A stretch of DNA of 64,000 nt from Anarhynchus alexandrinus (GCA_008711295.1 VUYV01000010.1:7793574-7857573), one strand, 5' to 3'; positions 27,052-40,199 are shown, counted from the first letter of the stretch. Made by a program: numbers and translations. The notes: a model not told the origin generated them from the letters alone.

Positions 27052-29774
27052 TTTTTGGGGTTGAAGCATTTGAATACTTAATAAGGTGTCAGAAGTTGGA
27101 ACACGGCACATTAAGTCAGCTCATGATACTACATTTATGTCGTTTGGGTGCCAGTTGCAGGTCAGGGGTGTATCAGCTCCGTTACTGGTCCAGGTTACAT
27201 GACCTGGCTGCGTTACACTTGTGAAAAGAGTTTATTTCTTGAAAGAAGAGGATGAAGCCTACATTTTATCTCTGCACTGGACCTATTGCCTCGTCCTAAA
27301 AGCGATCATCTTTAGACACAAATATAGCACATACCGGGACAGTTTGTAGCATTTGTTTTAATCTGTTTGTTTCCAATTCCATTCACGGTTTGCTTTCATT
27401 CTGCTATAAAAAGCTTACACTGTCAAATCAGAAGTTTTACTGAAAAAGGGATTTATTTACACGAACATTATATTCAACTGTTTGAAGGACAAAATCAAGA
27501 TCAAAAGAGACTCGGTGATTAAATGACAAAAAGTACATTCAAATCATATTAAGGGATGTTTTCAATCTAGCACCTAGAGATTTAGCTACATGACTTAAAT
27601 TTTTGTGCCAGGAGGCTTCTGGGCAAAATCTTGTTCTTGCTGTGGGGAGCTAGATCAGAAACAGGAGGGCGAGCTCTCGGGTTTACTTTTGAAATAGAAA
27701 GAGTCATCATTGGCTTGCAAGTCTGGCCTGAAGTCTGGATTTTCTGTTGACATAGATGAAGGCCAGGCTGCTCTTCCAAGCGGGATCTGGGGACAGGGTT
27801 CACTAGATACTCCCAAGTTTGTCTTCTTCACAGCCAAAGGAAGATGCTGTCCAGTGTTTTGGACGCTGTTTGGTTTTCGGGAGGTGCACAATATCCGTAC
27901 AATGTTCTGGTGAGGTTTGCTGTGATTCACAGCCGTGCCAGTTGCTTGATCTCTGCAGCATCTGTTACCGATTCTGAAGTTTTTTTGCTCCATTGTTTCC
28001 TCCCAACTCTCTGTTTTATGGGGGCTGTTCCAGCGTCAGACACTCCTCAAAGGAGTTTCCGTTCTCACGGCAGGAGTGGGGGAAAGAAATGCACACTCAG
28101 GGTCAGGTCTCTTTTTTTTGCCTGTGTGCTCACACATGTTCGGGAGATCTTTGTGGATAGGAAACTCTGCGTTTAGCGTCACGCAGTGAGGGTGTTACTG
28201 GTGCTTCCCTTTGAAGGATGAGCAAGTCATACGGGAACATGAAAAACTGGGTCAGGGATACTAATTTAAGCACATCTGTGTCCACCGACCAAAAATGACA
28301 AGAGTAAGGGTTAAAAAGTCACCTTTCCCGGTAGGTGTCAGGACATGCCCGACAACTCTAAAAATGAGCTCGCAGGCAGTGCAGTGTCGGGGCAGCGTGT
28401 GCTGCTGGGTCTGGTTACATTGGGAGGTACGGCAGAGGTGATGCTTTTGTGACTTTTCATTAGCAAAGTTTGCCATTCTGGGTGAAGGGCGTCTTGTGCC
28501 CTGAAATGACTGCTTTGCGTCTCCGTTAACGGGCAATGAACAGACAAAACTGTGACACGTTGCCTTGTGCAGTTGTTGTCCCTACCGATGGAAAACGCAA
28601 TGCCAAAGGGTAAGTGTCATTGCTGGGTTTTGCTATTATCACATTTAGCTGCTGGTATAGTAGGACTGATTGGACTTCAGGAAAGGAGTATATTTGTTAA
28701 AACCCACACGAATACATCCCCTCTATCTGCAGCTCCTTAAAACAGCCCTCAAGGGAGCAGGCGAGTGAATGTGCTGCTTGTGGCTATGAGGCTTTTGCTC
28801 TCATCGTGGGCTGGCTGCTCCGTATAAAGAAAACCAGCTTTTGCCCTCTGACAGTCCAGCTGTGTATAGGGCAGTGTTTGCTTTCTGTAATGTCAGCAAG
28901 AGGTACAGTTGAGCAGGAAAATGGAGTGGCTTCTCCATAGACTGCTCCTTGCCAACCTGCATTATGCTTTAATATTTTAATTTTTCCCTTTACTTCGTCA
29001 AGCCTGCAGGAAATTCACCGTTTCCCTTATTTCCACAAGTTTCACTGGCGCTTACTGTGTGAAGTCTTTGAATCCACAGGATCAAATCAAAGCTACTCCG
29101 TTTGACCATCCAGATTGCAAACACGCTCACTGTGATGCATTATTTTCAAATTGCCTGTTAAAATTTAAAAGGATTTCCAAATATTTTTAATAATTCTCTA
29201 AAACAGTCTGAGGACATCTGTTAAAGTATTGAATTTCCTTAAAGACAGCACTGGTTGGGGGTGCTTCAGCTGCAAATTAAGGTTGTCAGTCAAAGTGCTT
29301 TTTCTGTTTTAGTCTCTGATCTAGGAGGTTTTAGCATCTCTTCCAAAGTGAGCCGAAGACAGAGAGCTAGGGAGCTGTCGGGGCTTGTTTTGCCATGTGT
29401 TTAACTTGGCAAACAATCAGTCGATACCTTTTGCAAAGTCTTCAATGTTTTGCTGGATACCTCACTGCTTAGTGAAGAAACAAGCTATACTGTTTTGACA
29501 TGATTTTGCACTTTTCACATTCTTTATTCTGCAGCATGTGTCCAACGTTTTAATATATTGAGTAGCTGTGGCAACTTCTTTTGTGTGTCTACAAACATTT
29601 GCACTATTGTTAAGCCATTGGGTTTGCCAGTGAGGGGCTGGAGTAAGAGGCAGAATGATGTATTTACTCGGTAGGATTTCCTGCAGAGGTGAATGGTAGA
29701 TTCGTGGTGGGCTGGAAGTAGATAACCAACCCAAGGAGTCCTTAGAAGATGCCAGCCTCACCTGCCCCCAGAAA

Positions 29775-29886
29775 GGATCCTCTGTCGGTGTCCTGCAAGA
29801 AAAATGCTTGAAATAAANTGGAGCTGCAGCCCAGCGCAGGGTGGGATCCTCCATCAGTGTCCTGCAAGAAAAATGCTTGAAATAAA
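29775..29886. repeat. Tandem duplication (43-bp copies, 69-bp period) with an N after the first copy
   Basis: Copies at 29775-29817 and 29844-29886 both start GGATCCTC and end GCTTGAAATAAA, with three differences over 43 bases. An N at 29818 immediately follows copy one. This is either a real diverged tandem repeat with an uncertain unit number, or an assembly join at repeated sequence. Confidence 0.85.
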
Positions 29887-32800
29887 TCAGAAGCGAACAG
29901 GACAACATCCAGAAGGGAAAAAAAATGCATCTTACTCCCATTCATGTCTCTACCTCAGTTTCTCCAGCCAAATGATCAAAGGAACCACTGGAAAGAAACA
30001 ATAACGTAAAATAGTGTTGGAAAGGAGGTGACCACGGATTTAATTTGCAGAGTTGCATAGGAAGTTAAATTAAAGGCTGTAGTTCAGTGCGGTGCAATGG
30101 GATGGCTAAGATGGACGTGAACTGGGACTCTGCTGACACAACACAGTTCATAGAGGGTTGTTGTAAAGAGGTCAAAGGCGTAAGAGCCGAGTCTGGGCAT
30201 AAAGAGCAAGTCAGTGGCAGCACGTGGGCTGGGAGCAGCGTCTGCTCTTGCGGAGAGAGGTGCGGGGAAACCTTGTCGTCGTGTTTGTGATGAGAGGGAA
30301 CAGAACAAACGGCAGAGAAGGAGATTTCTCAGTACATCAGATAACACGCAGGCAGCGAAATACGTTGGGTCATTGTGTGATCGACGCTATCGGATGTATT
30401 TTATCTCAAATGTACTTTTCTGAAGAATTGGGTGGAACCTTTTTGGAGAGAAAAAGGTAGACGAAGAGAAAAAGATTATTTTCCCTACTTTTCTGAACCC
30501 AAAATAATACTAATCCAGTTTTCCATTCACTTCCATTTTCTTTGCATCAATCCCAAGAGTAAGACATATTTATTTCTGTAACATTATTTATCTGCAAAGA
30601 TTCGGAACTGGATTGTTGCATGTTATACTTCAGAAATGTGGTGTGTCTCATACTTACAGTGTTATAATTAGTCAGACGTGCTTATTTCTTGCACGCTGAT
30701 ATTCTAACTCTAGGTCTATCAAGTGTTATGACAGTTTATGAGAATATTACTTCACTGCATAATTATTTTTATTGTGGTGCTGATGCCACATTGACCTAAA
30801 TTTCCACTTCCTCATGTGCATCAGAATACTTAATTTTGTGTCATGATAAGATGAAAGTGTAAGAAAAGTGAAAGGTTTTGTCTTTTCAGTTATAATTTCT
30901 AACTGTTTTAAGAATTTTTTAATGTTTTAATTATATTTTTTTCTGTGTGATGGAAAGAAGCTGGCATCATCACCAAGCTTGCAGCAGAGGAAACATTTTT
31001 AGCTGTTCAGTGTGTAAAAGATGTCGGTGTTGTTACCTTTGTAAACAGAAGATGATGGACAGAAAATCTGCAGAATTTTCAGCAAAAGGGAGTAATTTTT
31101 TCAGCTCTTTTTCATTTGTTAATGGAAGAAGAATTATGGAAATGAGAGCGGGCATTGCATTAAGTGCTTGAAATGTTCCTTCCCTGCAGACCAATAAAAA
31201 CATAACTCTTCCATTAGGGAAATTTAGTTTTTTGAAGGCTGCATGAATCTGAGCTCTGAATCAGTGAATGGGATGACTGTGGTGGGGTAAGCGTTCCAAG
31301 GTCTGATTGTGTATTTTAAGTCTTTCGTAGGTGGATAACAGCTCTTAGCTTCTCTTGGAAGGCTTCTTCGGAGCAACTTTTCCTGTGACTCTTTTTGTAT
31401 GAACCACTTGGCTTATCTTGTAGTGCTTCTGTAGTGCGGTCTCCTGTTACGCAGATCAGTAACAGAGTTTTAAAGCCATGGGGACTGAATGATTTTTCCT
31501 ACCTGAATTTGGACTAGACGGTTTCCTGGCCTTTTCAAAACACTCTATCCACTTGCATACCTCCATAAACAAAAGTCAAATAGTGCAAGTCAAAAATGTG
31601 ACCTTTCTGTGCTTCGTATGACGCAGTTATAGTCTCATCTATGACTATAGGTAATGCAGATTGTAGCTATCATCTGCCTTGAAAACCATCCTTCATCTCT
31701 CAGTGTGAGATGGAAATGTAGCAGTAAACTGCTGTCACTGGGGGTGTTCAAATTAGATCCCTGATCAGGGCTGTGGAGAATTAATACCAGAGCAAGTGGG
31801 TATTCAAGTGAAGCCATCTTTTTTTCTGTGCTGTTAACCATAAAATAGTAATCAACAGTAATTTCTAGGTTCTAGAAGATCACAAATAAAAATTAATAAA
31901 AAAGAGCAAAATCATTACTAGTCATTACCACTGCTCCTTACTTCTAGCTTATTAATCATATTTCAGTTTCATGTACTATATTACTTAAGCTGTCAAACAC
32001 ATCACAGAGGTATATAAGGATGATTTGTCCTCATTTAGTGTATGAGGAGACAGAGGCACCAAGAGTTTCTCAAACTTGTCCAAGGTCTGGAAATGATTAA
32101 GTGTAATTCTTTCTTTTCGTTATTTTTGTTTAGCTGTAAATAGTCTGAATGTAGCCATGATGATCTAGTTATAATTGATCAAATAAACCCCCCTCCCCCC
32201 TTTTTTGCTGAAGGGCTGATTCCATGGGTGAATGCAGCACGAATAGTTGAGGCAACAAATGTAGTTATTGTGAATATTTGGTCACATGTGGAGCTGGTTT
32301 TGTTTTAGGTTTTTGAGGTTTGTTTTCGGCAAACGCTGCTGGGAATTGTTCACCCATCACTAGAAGTGTTCCTTGAAGCTCCAGTCCATCACAGGACTCC
32401 CATGAGTGCATTCCTGTGCTCCTGTTATGTTTTATATGCAGACAGCCTCGTCCTTCTGCCATGATCCAGAAAAACGGCATCAATGCAAATATTAGTTATG
32501 TTTCTTATAAATTCAGGAGGCAAGGAGAACACTCCTGACCTACACGATCCTCCATCCCCATCCTGATTATTCATTCCTAATGGAAAGATTTTGAAACGCT
32601 GGAAAGAGACTTTGGTGCATGAAGCACATGGACATAAAATTTTTAACTCTTTGCTGGTTTTCTTGCTATTTTATCCTCTCTACCGATCCTATGGCTTACT
32701 CAGTTGATTAATTTAATCATCTGCCTGCTTTAGACATTGTGAAGAGATACTGGCAGTGAATTTCCACCTCGCACGTTAGATTTTTGGCTGATTTAAGTTG

Positions 32801-33738
32801 GGGTCACCCTGTGCTAGTGCTGTAGGTGGCTAATAGCCCTGGAGAAGCCAACTGTGTGGACTGGGGCTGCCTGTGGAAAACATGAGTTCCCGGGTGTCTT
32901 GGATGCGTTCGCACACAGAAGGAGCCAGATGGTTTTCTCTGTGGGTTTTCTTTGGCTTCGCTCTGCGGGAGAAATACCTGAGATGGATGCTGCCAGGTAG
33001 CTGTGGGGCTCCTGTGTGTTAACAGCTGCTCTAGCTCTTCTCTCAGAGGTATATTTAAAGAAAAAAAAAGAAAAATGGGCAGAAATCTGTGTGGTCAAGT
33101 GGGGAGTAGGGAAGACTTCATGTCTTGCGTACCTCCAGACCTGATGGGATGGGTCTGGTCCCAAGCTGGCATCCCAAACTGGACTGTGATGGAGGTATGT
33201 ACCAGATGGTTCATAAGTGCTTTGAGATCAAAGGCACTTTCTACGTGTTAATAAGGTTTTCTCGTTCACAGCCCTTGGGCACGGCTCACTCGTGTGCCAG
33301 TGTGGTAGGCAGACACGGTCACCCATTGGGACACATCTGAAGCTGGGTGTAATATTGCAGATTTGACCCCGAAAAGCACTGCTGCAGTCAGCCACTCTCC
33401 CAAAACACTGTGACCTTCAGGAAGCTTAGGTCAGGTCCCGTATCACCTGCACATTTTAAAATAAGAGGTTGGTTGGCTTATACTGGCAATAAAGCTGACG
33501 ATCCCTAAACCCAGGCTAGTTGCTGGGACATTATCTGGGCCAAACAGAGGTGTGGACTATGCTTTTACTGTGGCCCATAAAAATTACTGCGGGGCAGCCT
33601 GCACCTCCACCACGCGCCCAACCTTGGGGCCGTTAGCAGTCGCCCGGCAGCGTTAGGCAAAGCTCCAGGTGTCTCAAGCAGGCTGGTCTTGGGCAGCCGT
33701 CCCCGTCTCATGCGCTTGCTCTCATGGTCTCGTTCCAG

Positions 33739-33826
33739 GGCAACCCACTGTACTTCCAGTCTGCCAGAAATGTGACAGTGAACATCCTCAATGAGAAGAC
33801 TAAAGTCCTTAGTCGCCTTGTAACAG
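33739..33826 (+). CDS. SGCD: Delta-sarcoglycan exon (exon 4), about residues 98-127
   Basis: This 88-nt exon starts in phase 0 after TTCCAG with Gly-Asn-Pro-Leu-Tyr-Phe and ends ACAG before GTAAGG. It leaves one base of a Gly codon that is completed by the next exon. It encodes extracellular domain. The [10 protein letters not shown] stretch contains an N-glycosylation sequon (Asn-Val-Thr) that lines up with the known human site near Asn108, so that modification is probably kept. Differences from human delta cluster in the last third ([12 protein letters not shown] against NDQTKVLTQLIT). The open frame continues into the intron to 33906, but that extension is not exon. From memory, gamma and zeta have NVTVNARN here instead of NVTVNILN, which again supports SGCD. 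Confidence 0.95.
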
Positions 33827-36096
33827 GTAAGGAGGGGGAAAGGCTGCGTGGAAGAATTAAGGAGGGGCGAAGGCGGGTGTGTTGTGGGATGCTGCGTTGG
33901 CTTTAGACGGCACGCAGGAGGGGAGTCCAGCTGTCTTGTGAAGTACAAATGAAAACTTCACTCCACTTTGTAGAAACAAAGCTAGAGACATGAAAGCCAT
34001 GCTGGAGAGGCAGCTGGCTGGTGCTTTCTGATAACGAAGCAGACCATCGTTTTCATTTGAAAGCAAATCCAGAGAGAGAAACATTAGTTGTACGATTTCA
34101 GGGTCAAGAAGAACACGTGCAGGCTGACATTTCTGTTGTAACAGGCACAGGCTTTTTCTGAGACACTTCTAACTTGCCCGAGATCTTGGGAACTCGCTGA
34201 TTAACTGTGGCTGGGTTGGGACACTTTGCAGTTTAGAGCTCCCTGTGCCGTTCTGCTGATGAAGAACGCTCTCGTGCTCCAAAGAATTAGTGGGTTTGAT
34301 GGGGAAATGGGTGTTTCATAAATCCCCAGTGTGCAGCAGCCTTTGAATGAATGCATGTGTAATTTGGGTTGAAAGAGCCTAACGTGTTATATATGCTAAT
34401 ATATTTTTTATGTATATGATATAGGATAGATATTTATTTATTGAGATTTATCGAGGGACCGGGAGAGGTATTGCTGTGTGGCAGAGCCAGTAATCCATAA
34501 ACATGTTGTTTCTACGTGAGACCGGGTTGTTTGGTTTGCTTATATAACATCTTGGCCTCTAGTCACAGTATTAAATAATTAAATATGCAGCTTCAGTAAG
34601 CAATGATTTAAGCAGCACGCATGAAAATTGCCTGAAGGAAGGAAATAAATTCAACCCCAAGCTCCCTGAATCTCACATTCAGAATGAACGTGTTTAGTTT
34701 GTTGGTTCTCCATATATTTTCAAGAGGGTATTTGGTTCACTTAAGCACCTCCATTTCATGAGGGCTTGGGAGGACGCAGTCAGCGATGTCTCCCGGTGTG
34801 ATCTTCTGGTTATTGAGCTCATTTCTGCGTTCGGCAGCAGCTTTGTTTCAGAGCGGAGCAGAGACGCGGTCCCATGTAGTGCGTGTTGCAGAGATGAATA
34901 GGGAAGCAGCTAATTAGCAAGATACAAATCAAACTTAAAGCTCGAAAATGCTGGACTTTCTCAGAATGGCTGCAAGATTTTTAAGTGTTTCCAGGGATCT
35001 CGGCATAGCCCCACTTTTCCGTAGTGCGAACCACGCATGCGATTCTCTGTGTGCCCTGATGCCAGGACAGATGACCCGTGCAGCCACTGAGCATAGTGAA
35101 GTTTGAACCTGCCTGTAAGAAAATACTGGCTTTCAGGTCTTATTTCTCTTGTTTGAGATATCGGACTAGTCAGGAAGATGGCCAGAAATAATGCAAAGTC
35201 CGATCGCCTGCCTCGTGCGGTAGCATATTCCGGGGAGGCTGTGGCTTGGGCTGGTTGCACAGGGCTGGTAGATGCTGATTTAGCCGAAGTTTAGCCTCGT
35301 CGTGTAACCGAGGGGTCTGCTCTTGGCAGCCTTTGAGCCCCAGACCTGCACTGAATCGCTGTTCAGGCAGCTGATGTTTATCAGGCTCCACAACAGAACG
35401 CGTCGCCAGAGGCTTTCCAGTGCTGCGGTGCACAGCAGCCTGCAGGAGAGGCACCAGAATTGAAATTAGAGCTACAAAGGAAAGTTTTATTCGTCTAAAA
35501 ACTTTCTGAACCGTGGGAGAGCCTGCCGTTCGTCTTGGCCTGCACAGGGGCGAAACGGTCTAAAAGAAAACTGTTGCTCCAGTGGTGATGTTTGGCTTTT
35601 TTTTTTTTTTTAAATCGGACTGTGCATGACACTGATATCATTTTAATCCAAGTATGTTTAATAGGCGGAAAACCAGGAATCTTTTACACCACAGCATCAG
35701 TCCAAGCAAAATGTACCTGGGAATTCTTGATGCACCGATACTCGCTGCATGGTTGGGTATAGGCATTGCTGTGTCACATGTGGGTCCGTCTTTTCCTAAA
35801 AATTTCCCAGCTCTCCCAAGTTTAACGGTGATTTTAGGACACACATAAGCATTAACAAAAACATAAGTAGAAATAGTTGAGAGGTTGTTATGTGGGTAGA
35901 AAACAGTGCCCTTTTCTAACGAGAGGTCACCCTCGGGAAAGCACCGACCTCCCAGCCCGATGTGTCAGATGCAGGTTGTACCTGCAGAGCTATTAGGACA
36001 ATCTCAGCAGATGAGTTTATTAAATGTATGAAGCTACTATGTGATTTGCTTATACTTGTCACTAAAAGGTTGTGCTAAATCTCTTCTTCCCTCTAG
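33827..36096 (+). other. SGCD: SGCD intron of 2.3 kb
   Basis: This is the shortest intron in the window, bounded by GTAAGG and CCCTCTAG. It holds an AT-rich stretch at about 34385-34445 and a run of 15 T at 35597-35611. No CR1, LTR or gene was recognised. Open frames on - at 34961-35454 overlap each other and have no family signature. Confidence 0.85.
35597..35611. repeat. Poly-T run (15 nt)
   Basis: Fifteen consecutive T bases lie about 490 bases before the next exon, too far to serve as its polypyrimidine tract. I see no transposon attached, so this is simple repeat. Confidence 0.9.
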
Positions 36097-36216
36097 GTCC
36101 CCAAGCGGTGGAAGCACACAGCCAAAAATTTGAGGTGAAAACCCTCTCTGGAAAATTGCTGTTTTCTGCAGATGACAACGAAGTGGTGGTTGGAGCGGAG
36201 AGGTTGAGAGTTTTAG
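36097..36216 (+). CDS. SGCD: Delta-sarcoglycan exon (exon 5), about residues 127-167
   Basis: This 120-nt exon follows TTCCCTCTAG and ends TTAG before GTAAAG. It enters and leaves in phase 1, splitting a Gly codon at each end. It reads Pro-Gln-Ala-Val-Glu-Ala-His-Ser, then [19 protein letters not shown] and [11 protein letters not shown]. The second half is nearly identical to human delta. The first part differs (AHSQKF against AYGKKF). The serine of LFSAD, changed to Ala in a reported human cardiomyopathy allele (S151A in 290-residue numbering), is retained. The FEV-GKLLF-VVVG-L-V pattern is the conserved core of the sarcoglycan beta/gamma/delta/zeta extracellular repeat region. From memory, gamma reads KPLFTVDEKE and zeta RVLFSADEDE, so delta is the best match. 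Confidence 0.95.
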
Positions 36217-38868
36217 GTAAAGGATTATTCACTAAATCACTGTTTTAATATGCGCCTCTTCAAATTTTAGAATCGTTTTGCCTGACTTTCCTTCATGCTT
36301 GCGGAAAGCTTATTTTGGAGATAAAGCCTTTCGCTGTCTTTATTGCTTTGAATCTTCCCCAAACAGATAATGGCCAGGAGTTTCTATCTGAGGCGTTTCG
36401 TAGCTCGCACAATGTGTTATTTCCCCTCCAGAAGAAACTCCCCTGGAAGTGGGAAGTGGTTTGTCTGGCTCAGTGAAGTAGCTTTAACACTAGCTTTGGA
36501 AACGGAACAATTTTATCTCCTGGGAGTGGGGTGGAGGACAGTGAGGGATTGCTGCTTCCACGGCTGCAGTCACTGTGTGCAGGGAAACCTCAGGCTTCGT
36601 GGTTTTGATCGCACCGCTCTCACCAGCTCCTCCTTCATTCTAAAGCAAACACTAAGGAGTGAAAAAGTCAACATGAATTAGGACCCCGCACTAATTCTCT
36701 GGAGAGTTTGGTGGCCTTTATACCAGGTATCTTTCCTCAGCCACATGCAAGAGAACGTTGTGCATCTCTGAGCCGCCTTCAGCTGTGTTGTGGGGAGGGT
36801 TTGGTGTCCTGTGCACGGGAGGAGAGGCCAACCTTACCAATGCCACCGCTCCCCGTCTGCCTTTCCATACAGAGGGGACTTCTTGAGCTCTCCTTTTGCC
36901 TGTGCAGGGTCTGCCTCCCCCGCCGTCCTGCCTGCTAGGCTTTACATCAGTAGCTCCTATTAAAAACTGGGGATACACTTTGAGTTTAGGGGGTGGAGGC
37001 TGTTTATTGTTTGTTTGGGTATTTATTTCTCTTTTTTTAGAGACAAGAAGCAGTTATGGTAATTGTAAAATTTTAAAATGTATATGATAGTTGTATGAAA
37101 TTACCTCCTTGGGTCTTTAATTCTCTAGCTCTCCAGTTCAATCCCCGCCCTTTGACTAGTCGAAGATTTGTTCGCGAATGTTTCCCTGTGGGACCAGACT
37201 GGGCAGCGAGCGCTGCTGGCAGTCAGTCACATAGCAGTGCCGCTGGTCTCGGTGCCCGCACCGATACCTGTCTTCTAATGGCTTGGTTTGGATGCATCTG
37301 TTCGCTCCAAATTGTTCCTTACGTCTCTAGTAACCTCCTAAAAACAGAGAGATCAATGAAGGAGCTTAGAATGATCTATTTTTCATTATTATTATTTCTA
37401 CATGCTACATAGTGTATTAGTATACTATGTATAATCTACAGGAGCTTAAAATGAGCGTCTCAGAGTCTAACCATCATAAATGGCACTTTGTATTCAACCC
37501 TTAACATTTTTTGTTACGTGATGTCATGCTATTCTAGATGGTTCCTGTTTGTAGACTGGGCAGTGTAGCTCTTTGCAGGTCGCTGGTGGTACATACTGGA
37601 CTAGTTCAGTCACCAGCTGTGCAAAGTTAGGTGAGTTTTATAGGATGAATAGGATTATAGGATGAATGTTGAACTTCACAAAATTAACAGTATCTTTTTT
37701 AGCTTAAAACTTTGAAAAGGACCATTCAAAGTTCCTGCAGTGTTACAGAGCTGGGGAGCATTTGTCACAATCTGTGTTCTACCACAAATCTCCCTTCACA
37801 CTGCACCCTTTAGAGCTACTTAATTGTACAGTCTTTGTGCCGGGTTGATGAAGTCAGGAAGCAACAGTTTTTAAGTGTTTTCTTGGAGACCATAAAATGA
37901 GAGAGATTTATATGATTGGTTCTTCAAAAACAATGCCAAAACTTTTCTTTACAAGTTGAAAGTACTCCTGTTCAGGTTCTATACTTAGAAAACTACTGCT
38001 TTTTATTTACTTTGGACTTTGGAGAAACCGGCAATTATTTTTGATAGTTATTTTGAGTTTCTGCCTTGTTTTAGTCTCCAGAATAAACAGCATCAAAAAT
38101 ATTGCTAACCACTGTAGTGCACTTTCATTTTTATCTGCAGCTGTTTCTCGGGGTTTATTTGGCTTACGCAAATCTGTCAGAAAAGAAAAGGTAGAATGAT
38201 ACCACTGGTGATGTTACATGGCAAGTATTTCCATGACCTTGAGCTGAAATGCTTTCACAGTTCATGCTTGGCTTTGTTTTTCTCCAGCTTTGCTTCCCCA
38301 ATCTAATTTTATCTCCAAAAGTGTTTGCCATGGCTGTTTGCCATGCTGGGAAGTGTTATACCATATGTTCGTATTTCTTCCAGTGTTTTTGTCTGCACTT
38401 GAGGCTAGTCCAACTTGTAGTACACAGACGAATTCCTTTGATCATTTTTCTGGTGTTTGGGATCTCAGGTGCTGTCAGTATGTGTCTGCTGACACCTATC
38501 TACGCTATGTAAATAATCTCAACTTGTTCTTGTTATTGCTGAACACGTACTTGTTATAGAAGGAAGTGTATGTCTGCAATCTGGCACGAAAGTCATCTCA
38601 CAGAGGTTAGAGCGGCAGTTATTGGGCTTGTGGCGAGCTTTTAATCTTGTTAATGATAATTGCTTTCTTTCTTTGTACGCTCTTCAAAGTTGGTTCTGAA
38701 AGTTTGTTCTACAAAGTAATGCTGAAGCCTTGTCATGAGAAAAGAGGTGCTTTCCTCTTTTGAAATGGACTCTGCTCTGGGTATCTAAAGGATTTTTCAA
38801 CATTAGCAAGGCATTAAAAAGGGGGGAATACAAAGAATTATATATAAAAAAAAATACAAGTAGGACAT

Positions 38869-39176
38869 AGAATCATAGAATCATAGAATCATAGAATGGT
38901 TTAGGTTGGAAAGGACCTTGAAGATCATCGAGTTCCAACCCCCCTGCCATAGGCAGGGACACCTCCCACTAGACCAGGTTGCCCAAGGCCACGTCCAGCC
39001 TGGCCTTGAACACCTCNACCCCTTCGTAGAAGGCCACCAAATTAGTCAGGCATGATCTGCCCTTGGTGAAGCCATGCTGGCTGTCACCAATCACCTCTTT
39101 GATTTCTGTGTGCCTCAGCAGAGTTTCCAGGAGGATCTGCTCCATGATCTTGCCAGGCACAGAGGTGAGACTGACA
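38869..39176 (-). mobile_element. CR1 LINE, composite 3' end joined to a reverse-transcriptase segment
   Basis: The + strand begins with four TCATAGAA-type tail units, then the complement of the CR1 3' end as far as the CTTGAACACCTC block at 39016. After an N at 39017 the match jumps to an upstream part of CR1 ORF2. On - this encodes reverse-transcriptase residues around [13 protein letters not shown] and [18 protein letters not shown]. In a full CR1 these parts are separated by much of the reverse transcriptase, so the copy is internally deleted or mis-assembled at the N. It lies antisense to SGCD. Confidence 0.9.
39017..39017. other. N at the junction of two non-adjacent CR1 segments
   Basis: The ambiguous base sits exactly where the CR1 3' terminal part (38869-39016) meets the reverse-transcriptase part (39018-39176). 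This suggests a hidden gap or an unsupported join rather than a simple uncalled base. Confidence 0.85.
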
Positions 39177-40163
39177 ATGTGTTGAAGTCACACAAGGTGT
39201 GACTGACATGTGCTGCATTTGATGGTGCTTCAAAAAATTGCACAGCGTGGGTAGTGCAGATTACCAAATGAAAGTGCTTTTTATTTTAATTGTATTTTGG
39301 GGGGTTATTTCTGATTTTTAACCATTAAAGGACACAGAAAGACAGAGTTGATCCCCTCTGCTTTTCACACATGATGTAGAGTACTTCAGCGATTTTATTT
39401 GCTGTAGTGAATCCAGTCAAACCTGTCAGCACGGGAGAGATTGGAGGATAATGGGAACTTCTGTCTGAGTACAAGGGCAGCCCTTTGACCGTGGTCAGCT
39501 CTGGTAACATCTACACAACCTTTTCCAGACACAAGCACACGTTCCCTCCGCCTCACCCAGAGCCAGCCGGGAGCTCAGCGGCTGCACGGGTCCAGATGAC
39601 TCAGAAGCAGCTCATGTTTGTCTACAAAAGTCATGCAGAAACAGAGCCTTATGCCAAATTCGGTCTGCCCTTTTTCTTCCAAGCTCATTTGCCAGTGCCT
39701 GCAGTTGCCCGGCCATCCCCTCCGCTCCCGTGGTGGGGTCGATGGCAGCACATCCTCACTCTTAGCACCACTTTCTTTTACAAGCCTCACTCCTGTAGTA
39801 TTTAAGCATCTCATGGTCTTTTGAAAGATGCTACAGCCAACCTCGGAGCCGTTCTCATTCCTCACAACCACAACCACGACGCTGCTTTTGCAAGGCTTAG
39901 ATTTCAGAGGCAGAATCTGCCGCTTCTCCTCCCGCTAAACGGCACCGCGGTGCTGCTCCTGGGGTTGTGCCTGGCATAAAGGGCAAACCTTCCCCGCGCT
40001 CACCGTTGCCACGGTCTGCAGTGCACTTTGGCAAACACCACGGAGACACAAGCTAATGCCTCGCTGGATGTCCCCCGCGGGCTCGTAAACACATACGGTC
40101 CGCGTTATGGGAGATGAATGAGCTGGTCCTAATTGAACTCGTATGTGGCACGTCATACAGCGG

Positions 40164-40199
40164 TTCCCCTTCCCTCCTCCTCCCTTCCTCCCTCCCTCC
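40164..40199 (-). repeat. Polypyrimidine tract; G-quadruplex-type motif on the - strand
   Basis: Thirty-six uninterrupted pyrimidines (C-rich, with CCTCCC-like units) occupy the + strand. The - strand has five runs of at least three G, with loops of 1, 5, 7 and 2 bases, and meets the usual G4 rule. It lies between a CpG-rich stretch (39935-40110) and an AT-rich, TAAT-rich stretch (40230-40560). Confidence 0.8.

Larger units (their letters stand above)
10152..33738 (+). other. SGCD: SGCD intron of 23.6 kb
   Basis: The intron starts GTAAGT and ends with a pyrimidine-rich stretch and TTCCAG. It contains two CR1 fragments (21791-22368 on - and 26881-27051 on +), an old tandem duplication at 15272-15423, a G4-type tract at 19664-19684, an AT tract at 18126-18147, and a duplication holding an N at 29775-29886. 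Other stretches over 300 bases hold no gene I can support. The longest open frame, on - at 19779-20291, has no recognisable domain. AT-rich pieces near 10890-11000 and 30580-30850 look non-repetitive and could be conserved non-coding DNA, but this cannot be judged from one sequence. Confidence 0.85.

Noticed and set aside
33827..33906. Continuation of the SGCD open frame past 33826
   Set aside because: A good GTAAGG donor is at 33827, and the protein match to sarcoglycan stops there. The next exon joins in the matching phase.
38871..38898. Four TCATAGAA-type units as a microsatellite or CRISPR-like array
   Set aside because: They are the normal 8-bp tail repeat at the 3' end of the CR1 element on -.
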